The notes: generated by a model from the sequence alone, not told the origin. Shown: positions 33,568 through 42,819, counted from the stretch's first letter. The stretch: DNA of 64,000 bases from Halomonas faecis (GCF_010993975.1 NZ_JAACZO010000056.1:62001-126000), one strand, 5' to 3'. Made by a program: numbers and translations.

Positions 33568-33655
33568 GGCTGGTTTATGCTAGCCGCTACTGTATTGCGG
33601 CGCACAAGGTGCGCCGTCGTCGATTCCGGCGCCCCGGACAGCGGACAACGACCCA

Positions 33656-35029
33656 ATGAAGATCATCATTCTCGGTGCCGGCCAAGTCGGCGGCACCCTG
33701 GCCGAACACCTGGCCCGCGAAGAGAACGACATCACCGTGGTGGACACCAACGGCGACAAGCTGCGCGAGCTGCACACCCGGCTCGACATCCGCACCGTCG
33801 TAGGGCCCGGCTCCTACCCGGTGGTGCTGCGCCAGGCCGGTTGCGAGGACGCCGACATGCTGATCGCGGTGACCAGCCGCGACGAAGTCAACATGATCGC
33901 CTGCCAGGTGGCCCACACCCTGTTTCGCACTCCCACCAAGATCGCCCGGGTCCGCGCCACCGCCTACCTCACCCGCAAGGGGCTGTTCGCCCACGAGGCG
34001 ATCCCCATCGACGTGCTGATCAGCCCCGAGCAGGTGGTCACCGACCACATCCGCCGGCTGATCGAGCACCCCGGCGCCCTTCAGGTGCTCGAATTCGCCG
34101 GTGGCCTGGTGCAGTTGGTGGCGGTCAAGGCCTTCTACGGCGGCCCTCTGGTGGGCCAGGAACTGGGCTTTCTGCGTCGACACATGCCTAGCGTCGACAC
34201 CCGAGTGGCGGCCATCTATCGCCGCAACCGACCGATCATCCCGCGTGGCGACACCACCATCGAGGCCGACGACGAGGTGTTCTTCATCGCCGCACGGCGC
34301 GACATTCGCGCGGTGATGAGCGAACTGCGCCGGGTCGACCGCGACTTCCGCCGCATCATGATCGCCGGCGGCGGCAACATCGGCGAGCGCCTCGCCGAAC
34401 ACCTCGAGCACAGCCACCAGGTGAAGATCATCGAGCACGGCATCGAGCGCTGCACGGTGCTCTCCGAACGCCTCGACCGTACCGTGGTGCTGCATGGCAG
34501 CGCCACCAGCAAGCGCCTGCTCGAGGAGGAGAACATCGAGGACTGCGACATCTTCTGCGCGCTGACCAACGACGACGAGGTCAACATCATGTCGTCGATG
34601 CTGGCCAAGCGCATGGGCGCCAAGAAAGTGCTCACGCTGATCAACAACGCCGCCTACGTCGATCTCGTCCAGGGCGGCGAGATCGACATCGCCATCTCGC
34701 CCCAGCAGGCCACGATCGGCAGCCTGCTGACCCACGTGCGGCGCGGCGACATCGTCAACGTCCACTCGCTGCGCCGCGGCGCCGCCGAGGCCATCGAGGC
34801 CATCGCCCACGGCGATACCCAGTCTTCCAAGGTGGTGGGGCGCTCCATCGGCGAGATCGATTTGCCCAACGGCACCACCATCGGTGCCATCGTACGCGGC
34901 AAGGAAGTACTGATCGCCCATGACGACGTGGTGGTGGAATCCGGCGACCACGTGATCCTCTTCGTCATCGACAAGCGACGCATCCGCGAAGTGGAGCGTC
35001 TCTTCCAGGTCGGGCTGACGTTCTTCTGA
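33656..35029 (+). CDS. trkA: Trk potassium-uptake regulator TrkA
   Basis: TrkA is the cytoplasmic NAD-binding ring that gates TrkH potassium channels. The 457-residue protein is a tandem of two RCK units: the first glycine motif [19 protein letters not shown] at the N-terminus with the acidic end VVDTN, the second [16 protein letters not shown] near residue 237, each followed by a TrkA-C domain. trkH is next, so gate and channel are co-expressed. Potassium uptake is a first response to salt stress in halophiles. Confidence 0.97.
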   Translation: MKIIILGAGQVGGTLAEHLAREENDITVVDTNGDKLRELHTRLDIRTVVGPGSYPVVLRQAGCEDADMLIAVTSRDEVNMIACQVAHTLFRTPTKIARVRATAYLTRKGLFAHEAIPIDVLISPEQVVTDHIRRLIEHPGALQVLEFAGGLVQLVAVKAFYGGPLVGQELGFLRRHMPSVDTRVAAIYRRNRPIIPRGDTTIEADDEVFFIAARRDIRAVMSELRRVDRDFRRIMIAGGGNIGERLAEHLEHSHQVKIIEHGIERCTVLSERLDRTVVLHGSATSKRLLEEENIEDCDIFCALTNDDEVNIMSSMLAKRMGAKKVLTLINNAAYVDLVQGGEIDIAISPQQATIGSLLTHVRRGDIVNVHSLRRGAAEAIEAIAHGDTQSSKVVGRSIGEIDLPNGTTIGAIVRGKEVLIAHDDVVVESGDHVILFVIDKRRIREVERLFQVGLTFF

Positions 35030-35111
35030 TGCGGTTGCCGACCTTGCCTCCCCCCGTCGGCCCGGCGTCGCGGTTGGCGCCTGCGGCGCTGCCCGCCCTC
35101 GAGGGAACGCC

Positions 35112-36560
35112 ATGAGCCTGCGCATGATCCTGCGCATCCTGGGCCTGCTGCTGATGATGTTCAGCCTGACCATGGTGCCGCCGATCCTCGTCTCCTGGCT
35201 GTTCGTCGACGGCATGTGGCAGGACTTCCTGATCGCCATCGGCATCACCGTGGCCACAGGGGCGGTGATGTATCTGCCCAATCGCCATGCACGCCGCGAG
35301 CTGCGCACCCGCGACGGCTTCCTGATCGCGGCACTGTTCTGGAGCGTCCTGGCGCTGTTCGGCTCGCTGCCGCTGATGCTCGCTGGCGATTCGGCCCTGT
35401 CGCTCACCGATGCCGTCTTCGAATCCTTCTCGGGGTTGACCACTACCGGGGCCACGGTGATCACCGGCATCGAGTACCTGCCGGAGTCGCTGCGCTACTA
35501 TCGCCAGCAGCTGCAGTGGCTAGGCGGCATGGGGATCGTGGTGCTGGCCGTGGCAATCCTGCCGACCCTCGGCGTCGGCGGCATGGCACTCTATCGAACC
35601 GAGATCCCGGGGCCGCTGAAGGACTCCAAGCTCACCCCGCGCATCACCGAAACGGCCAAGGCGCTGTGGTACATCTACGCCTCCCTCACGCTGACCTGCA
35701 TGCTGGCCTACATGGCGGCCGGCATGCATTGGTTCGATGCCCTGGGCCACAGTTTCTCCACCGTGGCCATCGGGGGCTTCTCCACCTACGACGCCAGCAT
35801 CGGCCATTTCGACAGTGCCGCCATCGAGTTGATCTGTGCCACCTTCCTGATCGTCTCCGCCATGAGTTTCAGCCTGCACTTCCTGGCCTGGCGCGGCCGC
35901 CAGCTCAAGCACTACGTGCAGGATCCCGAAGCCCGCTTCCTGCTGCTGTTCCTGATCGGGCTGACGGTGATCACCGTGGTGTCGCTGTGGCTCACCGAAC
36001 AATACGGCGTCGAACGCGGCCTGCGTCACGGCTTCTTCGAAGTGGTTTCGGTCGCCACCACGGCGGGGTTCGCGGTGGCGGACTTCTCCGCCTGGCCGGG
36101 CGCACTGCCCTTCCTGCTCTTCGTCACCGCCTTCGTGGGCGGCTGCTCCGGCTCCACCGGCGGCGGCATGAAGGTGATCCGCATCATCCTCATCCTCAAG
36201 CAGGGCATGCGCGAGGTGATGCGCCTGATCCATCCCAGCGCGGTGATATCGGTCAAGGTGGGCAAAGTCAGCGTGCCGGACGGCATCGCCCAGGCGGTGT
36301 GGGGCTTCTTCTCGGTCTACCTGCTGCTGTTCTTCCTGATGCTGGTCGGCGTGATGGCCACCGGCGTCGATCAGGTCACCGCCTGGTCGACGGTGGGCTC
36401 GGCGCTCAACAACCTGGGCCCGGCACTGGGTGAGGCAAGCGCCCATTACGGCGACCTGCCCACCGTCACCAAGTGGATTCTGATCGTGGCCATGCTGCTC
36501 GGCCGCTTGGAGATATTCACCGTGCTGGTGCTGTTCACGCCGGCCTTCTGGCGCAAGTAG
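35112..36560 (+). CDS. trkH: Trk-type potassium uptake channel TrkH/TrkI
   Basis: The 482-residue membrane protein belongs to the TrkH/KtrB family: four membrane-pore-membrane repeats with selectivity glycines in regions such as ESFSGLTTTGATV, STVAIGGFSTYDASIG, SVATTAGFAV and GSALNNLGPALGE. The conserved LQWLGGMGIVVLAVAILP and GCSGSTGGGMKVIR segments are also present. It forms the channel for the TrkA protein encoded upstream. Halomonas has two paralogs, TrkH and TrkI, so the exact symbol is uncertain. Confidence 0.94.
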   Translation: MSLRMILRILGLLLMMFSLTMVPPILVSWLFVDGMWQDFLIAIGITVATGAVMYLPNRHARRELRTRDGFLIAALFWSVLALFGSLPLMLAGDSALSLTDAVFESFSGLTTTGATVITGIEYLPESLRYYRQQLQWLGGMGIVVLAVAILPTLGVGGMALYRTEIPGPLKDSKLTPRITETAKALWYIYASLTLTCMLAYMAAGMHWFDALGHSFSTVAIGGFSTYDASIGHFDSAAIELICATFLIVSAMSFSLHFLAWRGRQLKHYVQDPEARFLLLFLIGLTVITVVSLWLTEQYGVERGLRHGFFEVVSVATTAGFAVADFSAWPGALPFLLFVTAFVGGCSGSTGGGMKVIRIILILKQGMREVMRLIHPSAVISVKVGKVSVPDGIAQAVWGFFSVYLLLFFLMLVGVMATGVDQVTAWSTVGSALNNLGPALGEASAHYGDLPTVTKWILIVAMLLGRLEIFTVLVLFTPAFWRK

Positions 36561-36587
36561 CCAAGGTTTGGTCCCCCGCCAGGCTTC

Positions 36588-37865
36588 ATGGATAATCGAC
36601 TCTTCAGCCCTCAGTCTCGAGCCGTCATGACCGACTCCCAGGAACCCACCGCCGCCTCCCAGCCCATCATCAGCGGCCCCCACCGCGTCATCGAGATGGG
36701 GGGCAGCCGCTATACCCTGCTGGGCACCGCCCACGTCTCGGCCGAGAGCGCCGCGGACGTGCGCAGCCTGATTCGCTCGGGTGAATTCGACGCCGTGGCC
36801 ATCGAGCTGTGCGATTCGCGCCACCAGAATCTCAGCAACCCCGATGCGCTGGGCGAGCAGGACCTGTTCGCCATCTTCCGACAGGGCAAGGCCGGCATGG
36901 TGGCCGCCAGCCTGGCGCTGGGCGCCTTCCAGCAGCGGGTGGCCGAACAATCGGGCATCGAGCCCGGCGCCGAGATGCGCGCCGCCCTGGAGGAGACGCG
37001 CCGCGACGGCCTCCCGCTACTGCTGATCGACCGCGACGTGGGCATCACCTTGAAGCGCATCTACCACAACGTGCCCTGGTGGCAGCGCTTCTCGCTGTTT
37101 TCGGGTCTGCTGGGCAGCGTGCTGTCGCGCCAGGAGGTATCGAGCGACGAGATCGAGCGGCTCAAGGAGGGCGATGTCCTGGAATCCACCTTCAGCGAGT
37201 TCGCCGCCCAGTCCGAAGCACTGTTCACGCCGCTGATCAGCGAGCGCGACCGCTACATGGTCCTGCGCCTGGCCGAGCAGGCACCGCCCGGGCGCTATCG
37301 CCACGTGCTGGTGGTGATCGGTGCCGGCCACCTCAAGGGCATGGCCGAGCAGCTCGAGGCGCCGCAGTCCGAGTCACCCACTGCCGAGCGCGAAGCGCTG
37401 GAGAGCACCCCGCCCCCATCGCGCCTGTGGCGTGCACTGCCCTGGGTGGTGACGGCCCTGGTGCTGACCGGCTTCGCCATCGGCTTCTCGCGCAACACCG
37501 AACTCGGCTGGCAGCTGATCGGCGAGTGGTTCGTGATCAACGGCGTGCTCTCGGGCGTGGCGACGCTGTTCGCCCTCGCCCATCCGCTGACGGTGGCCGC
37601 CACCGTCGTCGCCGCCCCGCTCACCTCGCTCAATCCCACCATTGGCGCCGGTTTCGTCGCCGCCGGTGTCGAGCTTTTCCTGCGCAAGCCCAAGGTGCGC
37701 GACTTCTCGACCCTGCGCCACGATGTCACCGCACTCAAGGGCTGGTGGCGCAACCGCGTCTCGCGCACGCTGCTGGTATTCCTGTTCGCCACGCTGGGTT
37801 CCGCCGCCGGCACCTGGATCGCCGGCTTCCGCATTGCCGACGCCCTGCTGCGCCTGCCGGGCTAG
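36588..37865 (+). CDS. TraB/PrgY-family membrane protein
   Basis: The 425-residue protein has a soluble TraB domain (about 30-260) starting YTLLGTAHVSAESAADV, with AIELCDSRHQNL and a later VVIGAGHLKGMAEQL, followed by about four C-terminal membrane helices (about 285-425). TraB/PrgY proteins reduce pheromone activity in Enterococcus and resemble TIKI metalloproteases; the bacterial function here is unknown. ATGs at 36588 and 36627 are both possible. It follows trkH by 27 bases and overlaps the convergent regulator by four. Confidence 0.85.
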   Translation: MDNRLFSPQSRAVMTDSQEPTAASQPIISGPHRVIEMGGSRYTLLGTAHVSAESAADVRSLIRSGEFDAVAIELCDSRHQNLSNPDALGEQDLFAIFRQGKAGMVAASLALGAFQQRVAEQSGIEPGAEMRAALEETRRDGLPLLLIDRDVGITLKRIYHNVPWWQRFSLFSGLLGSVLSRQEVSSDEIERLKEGDVLESTFSEFAAQSEALFTPLISERDRYMVLRLAEQAPPGRYRHVLVVIGAGHLKGMAEQLEAPQSESPTAEREALESTPPPSRLWRALPWVVTALVLTGFAIGFSRNTELGWQLIGEWFVINGVLSGVATLFALAHPLTVAATVVAAPLTSLNPTIGAGFVAAGVELFLRKPKVRDFSTLRHDVTALKGWWRNRVSRTLLVFLFATLGSAAGTWIAGFRIADALLRLPG

Positions 37866-38284
37866 TTATCGCCCATCCAGTCGTCATCGTCCGCCGCTTG
37901 CCGGGCGCGGTAAAAAGCGTCGATGACCTCGGCCACCACCTTGCGTTCGGCAACCGGTAGCGCCAGATATTTCTCCAACACCTGGCGCTCTTCGGCACTG
38001 ATGGTGGATTTCCAGCGCCCCTTCGCCTCGCGAATCCGATTCACGGCGCGCTTTCCATAACGCAGCTCCTGCGGCTCGACGTTCAACCACGCTGCCAGCA
38101 CTTCGAGCTTCTCCTGCTGGGGCAGGGTTTCGCCCCGCAACCAGCGGCGTACGCCCTGAAGCGTCACGGGCTTGCCCCAGAAACGCAGATTGAACTCGCG
38201 TTCCAGTACGGCCGGGCGTGGCTCGTAACCGGCCGCGCGCATGGCATTGGCCAGTCGATCGGCAAAGGCAGACTCGTCGCTCAT
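37862..38284 (-). CDS. XRE-like helix-turn-helix DNA-binding protein
   Basis: The 140-residue protein has an N-terminal helix-turn-helix of the lambda-repressor type (FADRLANAMRAAGY ... GVRRWLRGETLPQQEKLEVLAAWLNV), typical of small transcription regulators, then a basic stretch GKRAVNRIREAKGRWK and a C-terminal helical segment ending in aspartates. It is divergent from the phytochrome-like diguanylate cyclase gene and could control the AT-rich region between them. Confidence 0.8.
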   Translation of the reverse strand: MSDESAFADRLANAMRAAGYEPRPAVLEREFNLRFWGKPVTLQGVRRWLRGETLPQQEKLEVLAAWLNVEPQELRYGKRAVNRIREAKGRWKSTISAEERQVLEKYLALPVAERKVVAEVIDAFYRARQAADDDDWMGDN

Positions 38285-38371
38285 CGAGGCAACGTGCCGC
38301 CTGTGTTACACGCTAGGATAAACTCCGGTTGAATCATAAGGTGAACCAATGGTTAAATTAATGAAGTTGGA

Positions 38372-38380
38372 TGTTATACT
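38372..38380 (+). promoter_or_regulatory. Extended -10 promoter for the diguanylate cyclase gene
   Basis: TGTTATACT is an extended -10 within an AT-rich stretch that stands out from its surroundings. An imperfect inverted repeat AACC-AAT-GGTT lies just upstream and could be an operator for the divergent regulator. Confidence 0.55.
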
Positions 38381-38455
38381 CGCCCAGACACCTAGCGCAG
38401 GCGACGGCAGCCCCGGGGGCCTCGACCGGGGCGGGGCCCCGCCAAGGACACCGCC

Positions 38456-40276
38456 ATGGACTCGCTGGAAACGGATCTCGTAGCGAGCGACTACCGTGCC
38501 GCATTGGCGTACGACCCACGGGCCATTCAACCGTGCGGCTGCCTCATGGCCGTCGACCGGCAATGGCGACGAATCCGGCTTGCCAGCACCAACCTGGCGG
38601 ACTTTCTCGATCTGCCCCAGACGGATGTCCTGTCGCTTTCTCCCCATCAGTTGCTCGGTGCATCGCTCATCGAGGCATTGCAGCATCAGTTGTCACGGCC
38701 ATCGACGCCACGCGCTTCGCGCCGTCTGACCGGTCGGCGGCGGTCTCTGCTGGTCACCGCGCACGGCTCGGCCGTCACGGCGACACTCGAGATCGAGCCC
38801 CTGGAGAATCTCGACGACGACCTGACCGGTCGTGGCGTCGCCTGGGGACGCCGATTCGATGCCTGCCATGACCCGCAGCAGCTCGAAAGCGTGTTGCTCC
38901 AGGCAGTGCAGGAGATCACCGGCCATGCCCATGCCTGCATACGCTACTGCACTCCCGGCGCCGGAGGTCTCGAAGCGGGCACGGGGCTACGCATGGTCGC
39001 GGACACCCAAGCGAAGCCGGTACCGCTCATCGGCGACACCACGGTGGATGCCTCCCTGGCTTTTCACGCGCTTCCCGACCGACAGGCGCGACAGTTGCGC
39101 CGACGTGCCGTTCGCTCCGTACTGGCCTTCCCTCTGCATGACGAGACGCCCGCTTCCGGTGGTCTGCTGATCGGATACAGTGCCATACCCCGCTACCTGG
39201 CACCTCCCGTTCGTCAGCTGCTTCAGCTGGTGGCGCAAGCCGCCTGGCAGCGCCACCAATTGCTCGAGGAGCGCAGCAACCTGCGGCGCCGCCAGCGCTT
39301 GCTGGACGCCTACGAGTGCCTCGGCAGCGAAGGCATGCAGCATCTGTCGATCCGCAGCCTGCGGGAGGCCGGCCAGACCTGGCTCGAGATATTCCAGGCC
39401 AGCGGCATGCTGTTGACCCAGGGCGACCAGATCAACGGCATCGGTACCCACCCCGAGAAATCGACCCTCGGCGCCATCCTTCGCTTCCTGGACGCCAACG
39501 GCCGCCGGCGCCCGTGGAGCCATGACGACCTGGCCAACACCCCGCTTGCAAACGACCTGACGGCCGACGCTGCGTTTGCCGGCCTGCTCGCCGTTCCGCT
39601 GCGAACGGGAAACGACGCCACCGGCTGGCTGCTGCTCTTCCGTCGGGCAACCCCAAGCGGCACCAGCCTGCCCTGGCAACCCGCCGACCTGCACCAGGCA
39701 CAAGAGCTCGCCCGCCTGCTATCGGCCGACATGACCTTGTGCCAGGCCCGCCAGCTCGCCAAGCGACTGCAGGAGCACAATACGACGCTGGCGCGACTCG
39801 CCCACACCGATCCCGTCACCCAGGTCGCCAACCGGCACCGCATCGAGCAGGTGCTGGATGCCGAACTGCTCGCTTGTGAGCACAGCCATGAGCCCTGCTC
39901 GCTGCTGCTCTTCGACGTCGACCACTTCAAGCGCATCAACGACACGCATGGACACGATGCCGGCGATCGGGTGCTGTACCACCTGGCGCAGGAAACCCTG
40001 GCCCGCCTGCGCACCAGTGACCATCTCGGTCGCTGGGGTGGTGAAGAGTTCCTGATCATCGCACCGAACTGCACCTTGCATGCCGCCGCCGACCTTGCCC
40101 GGCGGCTGTGCGACGAGATAGCCGAGCTCCCAATGCCATTCGCCGGCCCTATCTCGGCCAGCTTCGGCGTCACCCAGTGGTCAGCGGGCGACACGCCCAA
40201 GAGCATCGTCCGGCGCGCCGACCTGGCGATGTATCAAGCCAAGCAGGCGGGAAGGAGCCGCGTGCGAACGGCCTGA
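38456..40276 (+). CDS. Diguanylate cyclase with a phytochrome-like PAS-GAF-PHY sensory core
   Basis: The C-terminal GGDEF domain (about 440-606) is intact, with GGEEF at 528-532, DVDHFKRINDTHGHDAGDR and an inhibitory RxxD site (519-522), so it should make c-di-GMP. The N-terminus resembles a bacteriophytochrome: AIQPCGCL (23-30) for IQPHG of PAS, IGYSAIPRYLAPPVR (239-253) for the CHH-xSPRY GAF segment, and a PHY-like domain ending WLLLFRR near 397. The bilin-binding cysteine, the PASDIP motif and the CHH histidines are not seen, so it may not bind a chromophore. Confidence 0.85.
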   Translation: MDSLETDLVASDYRAALAYDPRAIQPCGCLMAVDRQWRRIRLASTNLADFLDLPQTDVLSLSPHQLLGASLIEALQHQLSRPSTPRASRRLTGRRRSLLVTAHGSAVTATLEIEPLENLDDDLTGRGVAWGRRFDACHDPQQLESVLLQAVQEITGHAHACIRYCTPGAGGLEAGTGLRMVADTQAKPVPLIGDTTVDASLAFHALPDRQARQLRRRAVRSVLAFPLHDETPASGGLLIGYSAIPRYLAPPVRQLLQLVAQAAWQRHQLLEERSNLRRRQRLLDAYECLGSEGMQHLSIRSLREAGQTWLEIFQASGMLLTQGDQINGIGTHPEKSTLGAILRFLDANGRRRPWSHDDLANTPLANDLTADAAFAGLLAVPLRTGNDATGWLLLFRRATPSGTSLPWQPADLHQAQELARLLSADMTLCQARQLAKRLQEHNTTLARLAHTDPVTQVANRHRIEQVLDAELLACEHSHEPCSLLLFDVDHFKRINDTHGHDAGDRVLYHLAQETLARLRTSDHLGRWGGEEFLIIAPNCTLHAAADLARRLCDEIAELPMPFAGPISASFGVTQWSAGDTPKSIVRRADLAMYQAKQAGRSRVRTA

Positions 40277-40290
40277 GCATGACATGCTCA
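40274..40290. other. 17-bp palindrome holding both convergent stop codons
   Basis: TGAGCATG-A-CATGCTCA is a perfect inverted repeat. Its left TGA ends the diguanylate cyclase and its right TCA is the stop of the minus-strand DTW gene. Confidence 0.7.
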
Positions 40291-41079
40291 TGCGCCGCGG
40301 CGCGCCATCAGGCGCTGCATCGCCGGCGTCGGCGCAGCGATTTTCTCGAAGCGCCGGCTCGCGGCATAGCTGTCGTTGAACGCATCGAAATAATCGTCGA
40401 GCACCCGGCCGGCATCCGCGTCGCCGCCCTGACTCAACAGCTCGGCGGCCACTTCGGCAGTGCACAGATGCTCCCTCGAGGCGGGCTTGCGCAGCCGATA
40501 TCGGGTCTCCCGCTGGGTATGCAGGGGCAACACCGGCAAAGCGTCGAGGTAAGAGCTCCTGCGGAAGATGCGCCGCACCTGCCGCCAGGTGCCATCGAGC
40601 AGAATGAACACCGGAACTTTCCCCGAGCGCTTGCTGCTCTCGACGCGCTCCATCCCCACCACCCGTTCGGCATAGTCCGGCTGGTCATCGGGGAAGATCA
40701 CGAAGGGGGCGTAGCGCGGATCATCGAGCAAGGCCAGCAGGTCCGGATCCGGCGCCGTGCGGTACCAGGTGAACACCTGGGTATCGGGTAGCACGTCACG
40801 AATCAACCGCCCGGTATTGGTGGGCTTGTGGTGCTCCAGGGGATGGGTGAGCAACCATACCCGCGCCACACTCCGGGCCTCGACCCGATAAGGACAGAGG
40901 CAGTTGAGTTCGGGCAGATTGCAGCCCGCACAGCGCCTGACGAAGCTGCCACGGGCCTTGAACTCCCGCCGCGGCGGACGCGGATGACCGGTGGCAGGGT
41001 CGCGAGAAAGACCAGTGGCGGGGTCGTTGGCGACGGCACCGCTCTCGGGCGTGTCCGAGACGGAAGGCTGATCCGACAT
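40288..41079 (-). CDS. tapT: tRNA-uridine aminocarboxypropyltransferase (DTW domain)
   Basis: TapT adds an aminocarboxypropyl group from S-adenosylmethionine to uridine 47 of tRNAs (acp3U47). The 263-residue protein has zinc-type cysteines CAGCNLPELNCLC near residue 51, HPLEHHKPTNTGRL, and the DTW-family motif DGTWRQVRRIF. The N-terminal 40 residues are low-complexity and rich in proline, serine and aspartate. A TTG start at 41121 would add 14 residues; the ATG at 41079 was preferred, though neither has a strong ribosome site. Confidence 0.88.
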   Translation of the reverse strand: MSDQPSVSDTPESGAVANDPATGLSRDPATGHPRPPRREFKARGSFVRRCAGCNLPELNCLCPYRVEARSVARVWLLTHPLEHHKPTNTGRLIRDVLPDTQVFTWYRTAPDPDLLALLDDPRYAPFVIFPDDQPDYAERVVGMERVESSKRSGKVPVFILLDGTWRQVRRIFRRSSYLDALPVLPLHTQRETRYRLRKPASREHLCTAEVAAELLSQGGDADAGRVLDDYFDAFNDSYAASRRFEKIAAPTPAMQRLMARRGA

Positions 41080-41152
41080 GATGCTGGGCGACTCTCGACA
41101 GGGGGCCAGGCATTCTAGCAATGCTGCACACTGCGGTCACCCGCTCAGCAGG

Positions 41153-41200
41153 TCCGGTCAGGGCTATCGCGTTAGCAAGTTCACTCGGTGCTGATCCGTC
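41153..41200 (+). repeat. R2 dispersed repeat, copy B (about 48 bp)
   Basis: The 28-base core at 41173-41200 matches the minus strand of 33497-33524 with one mismatch, and similarity extends left to TCCGG. It lies in the 303-base gene-free interval 41080-41382 between tapT and the repeat-domain protein; besides this repeat and the hairpin after it I see no further signal there. Confidence 0.8.
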
Positions 41201-41201
41201 A

Positions 41202-41260
41202 CCAGAGCCACCCCTCGCGCCGACGGCGGTTCCCCCTGCCATTGGCCTCATCGCCTCTGG
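41202..41260 (+). other. Hairpin directly after R2 copy B
   Basis: CCAGAG (41202-41207) can pair with CTCTGG (41255-41260) over a 47-base loop containing CGCCG-A-CGGCG. It occupies the place that R1 takes next to R2 copy A, but its sequence is unrelated to R1. Confidence 0.3.
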
Positions 41261-41382
41261 CTGACGAATGGTGTCGACACTCGCCTCGCGGTTATATCGA
41301 CGCCATAATGAGGGTCCCACGAGACCGAGCCTCTCGATTCGGACCCCATGCTGTTTTGTGAACCTCGAGCAAGGATGCTGCC

Positions 41383-42756
41383 ATGCCCAAATCCATCACC
41401 CTCCTCCTCGCTGCGCTGGGCGGCCTGGCCGTCGGCGCTTTCACCACCCACCAGCTCGCCACTTCGGAGCCCACCGCATCCGAGAACGACGCCATTCCCC
41501 AGCTCCAGCTCGGCGACCGCCATCATGGCGAGATCACCTCGGACAACGAGCTGAACGGTAACGACGGCAGTCGCTACCGACGCCACCACCTCTCCCTGGA
41601 GGAAGGCGAGCTGGTGGAGATCTCGCTCGGCGGCGCCCTGCATGGTCGACTGGCCCTCTTCGATCCTCACGGGCAACTGGTCGGCGGGGCCGGGCCAAGC
41701 GCAACGTTGCGTCGGCGCATCGACGAAAGTGGCAACTACCTACTGGTGGTCAGTGGCGACGACGCCCGCAGCTATGGGCCCTTCGACCTGTCCAGCCGTG
41801 CCCTCGATCTCGCCCTGAGCGATACCGACCAACTGACGGGGTCGTCCCAGTTGGAGGGCTGGCTACAGGGCGAGTCCAACGAACACTCCCTGACCATAGA
41901 GGAAGCGGGCCTCTACGAAATCGAGCTGCGCTCCGACGACTTCGACGCCTTCCTGGTACTGGAGGGGGACAACGGGCTGCACCGCGAGGACGACGACGGC
42001 GCCGACGACCTGAACGCCCGCATCACCACCTTTCTCGAGCCCGGCGACTATCGGCTCATCAGCCGTCGCTTCGATGGGAGCTCGGGAACGGAAGGGCTCT
42101 ACCAGCTGGAGGTGGCATCCAAGACGTTGTCTCAGCCGTTGCAGCGCGACGGTGAGCTGCCCATCGGCGACGGCATCAACGGCTGGTACGACGGCAGCCC
42201 TCTGCAGTACCAGCTAATTCTGGAGGAAGATGCCATCGTCACGCTGGAGATGCGTTCCGACGACTTCGATACCTACCTGGAGCTGGAGGGTCAGGGACGT
42301 CATCTTCACGACGACGACGGCGGCCAAGGCACCCACTCCCGACTCATGCAGCGCCTGTCGGCCGGAGAGTACACCGTCACGCCCAGCGGCTACGGCGACG
42401 GCAATTCCGGCCTCTTCGAACTCGACGTCAACCTCGCCCCCGCGAGCGAGCCGGCCGATGACGAGCCCCTGCCCTTCGACGCCCCGATCCAGGCTTGGCT
42501 CGATCCCGGCGCCATGGACGAGTACGTCATCGAGATCGAGGAAGCCGGCCGCTATCGTCTGGACATGACTTCCGAGGCGCTGGACGCCTATCTCGAGCTG
42601 GAGGGAGAGGGCCTCTCCCTTCAGGACGACGATGGCGGCAACGGCTTCGACGCACGTATCCAGGTCCATCTGGAGCCCGGCGTCTATCGAGCCATCGCTC
42701 GCTCCTTCAACCGCGATGACACGGGCCCCTATCGCCTGAGCCTGGTTACGGAGTAG
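41383..42756 (+). CDS. Exported acidic protein with about four PPC-like repeats
   Basis: The 457-residue protein has an N-terminal hydrophobic segment (about 5-20) and then about four repeats of roughly 100 residues resembling bacterial pre-peptidase C-terminal domains. Each repeat has a strand such as YEIELRSDDFDAFLVLEG, a DDDG turn, and a closing LEPGDYRLI...GLYQLEV strand. The first repeat (about 40-140) is the most diverged. The protein is very acidic, with repeated aspartate clusters that could bind calcium. No catalytic domain is visible, so this is a free-standing repeat protein, probably periplasmic or secreted. Confidence 0.8.
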   Translation: MPKSITLLLAALGGLAVGAFTTHQLATSEPTASENDAIPQLQLGDRHHGEITSDNELNGNDGSRYRRHHLSLEEGELVEISLGGALHGRLALFDPHGQLVGGAGPSATLRRRIDESGNYLLVVSGDDARSYGPFDLSSRALDLALSDTDQLTGSSQLEGWLQGESNEHSLTIEEAGLYEIELRSDDFDAFLVLEGDNGLHREDDDGADDLNARITTFLEPGDYRLISRRFDGSSGTEGLYQLEVASKTLSQPLQRDGELPIGDGINGWYDGSPLQYQLILEEDAIVTLEMRSDDFDTYLELEGQGRHLHDDDGGQGTHSRLMQRLSAGEYTVTPSGYGDGNSGLFELDVNLAPASEPADDEPLPFDAPIQAWLDPGAMDEYVIEIEEAGRYRLDMTSEALDAYLELEGEGLSLQDDDGGNGFDARIQVHLEPGVYRAIARSFNRDDTGPYRLSLVTE

Positions 42757-42819
42757 CCGACCGACAGGCGGGCCCGTCGCCCCGTTCCTGCTCGCCGGAG
42801 CGGCGCGCCGCATCAACGC

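Noticed and set aside
33587..35470. 627-residue frame antisense to trkA
   Set aside because: Composition is a mirror of TrkA; no family motif and no ribosome site.
35520..36950. 476-residue frame antisense to trkH and the TraB-family gene
   Set aside because: Histidine- and glutamine-rich mirror of hydrophobic coding; spans two genuine genes on the other strand.
41202..41382. Third copy of R1 next to R2 copy B
   Set aside because: A hairpin is possible there, but its sequence does not align with R1.
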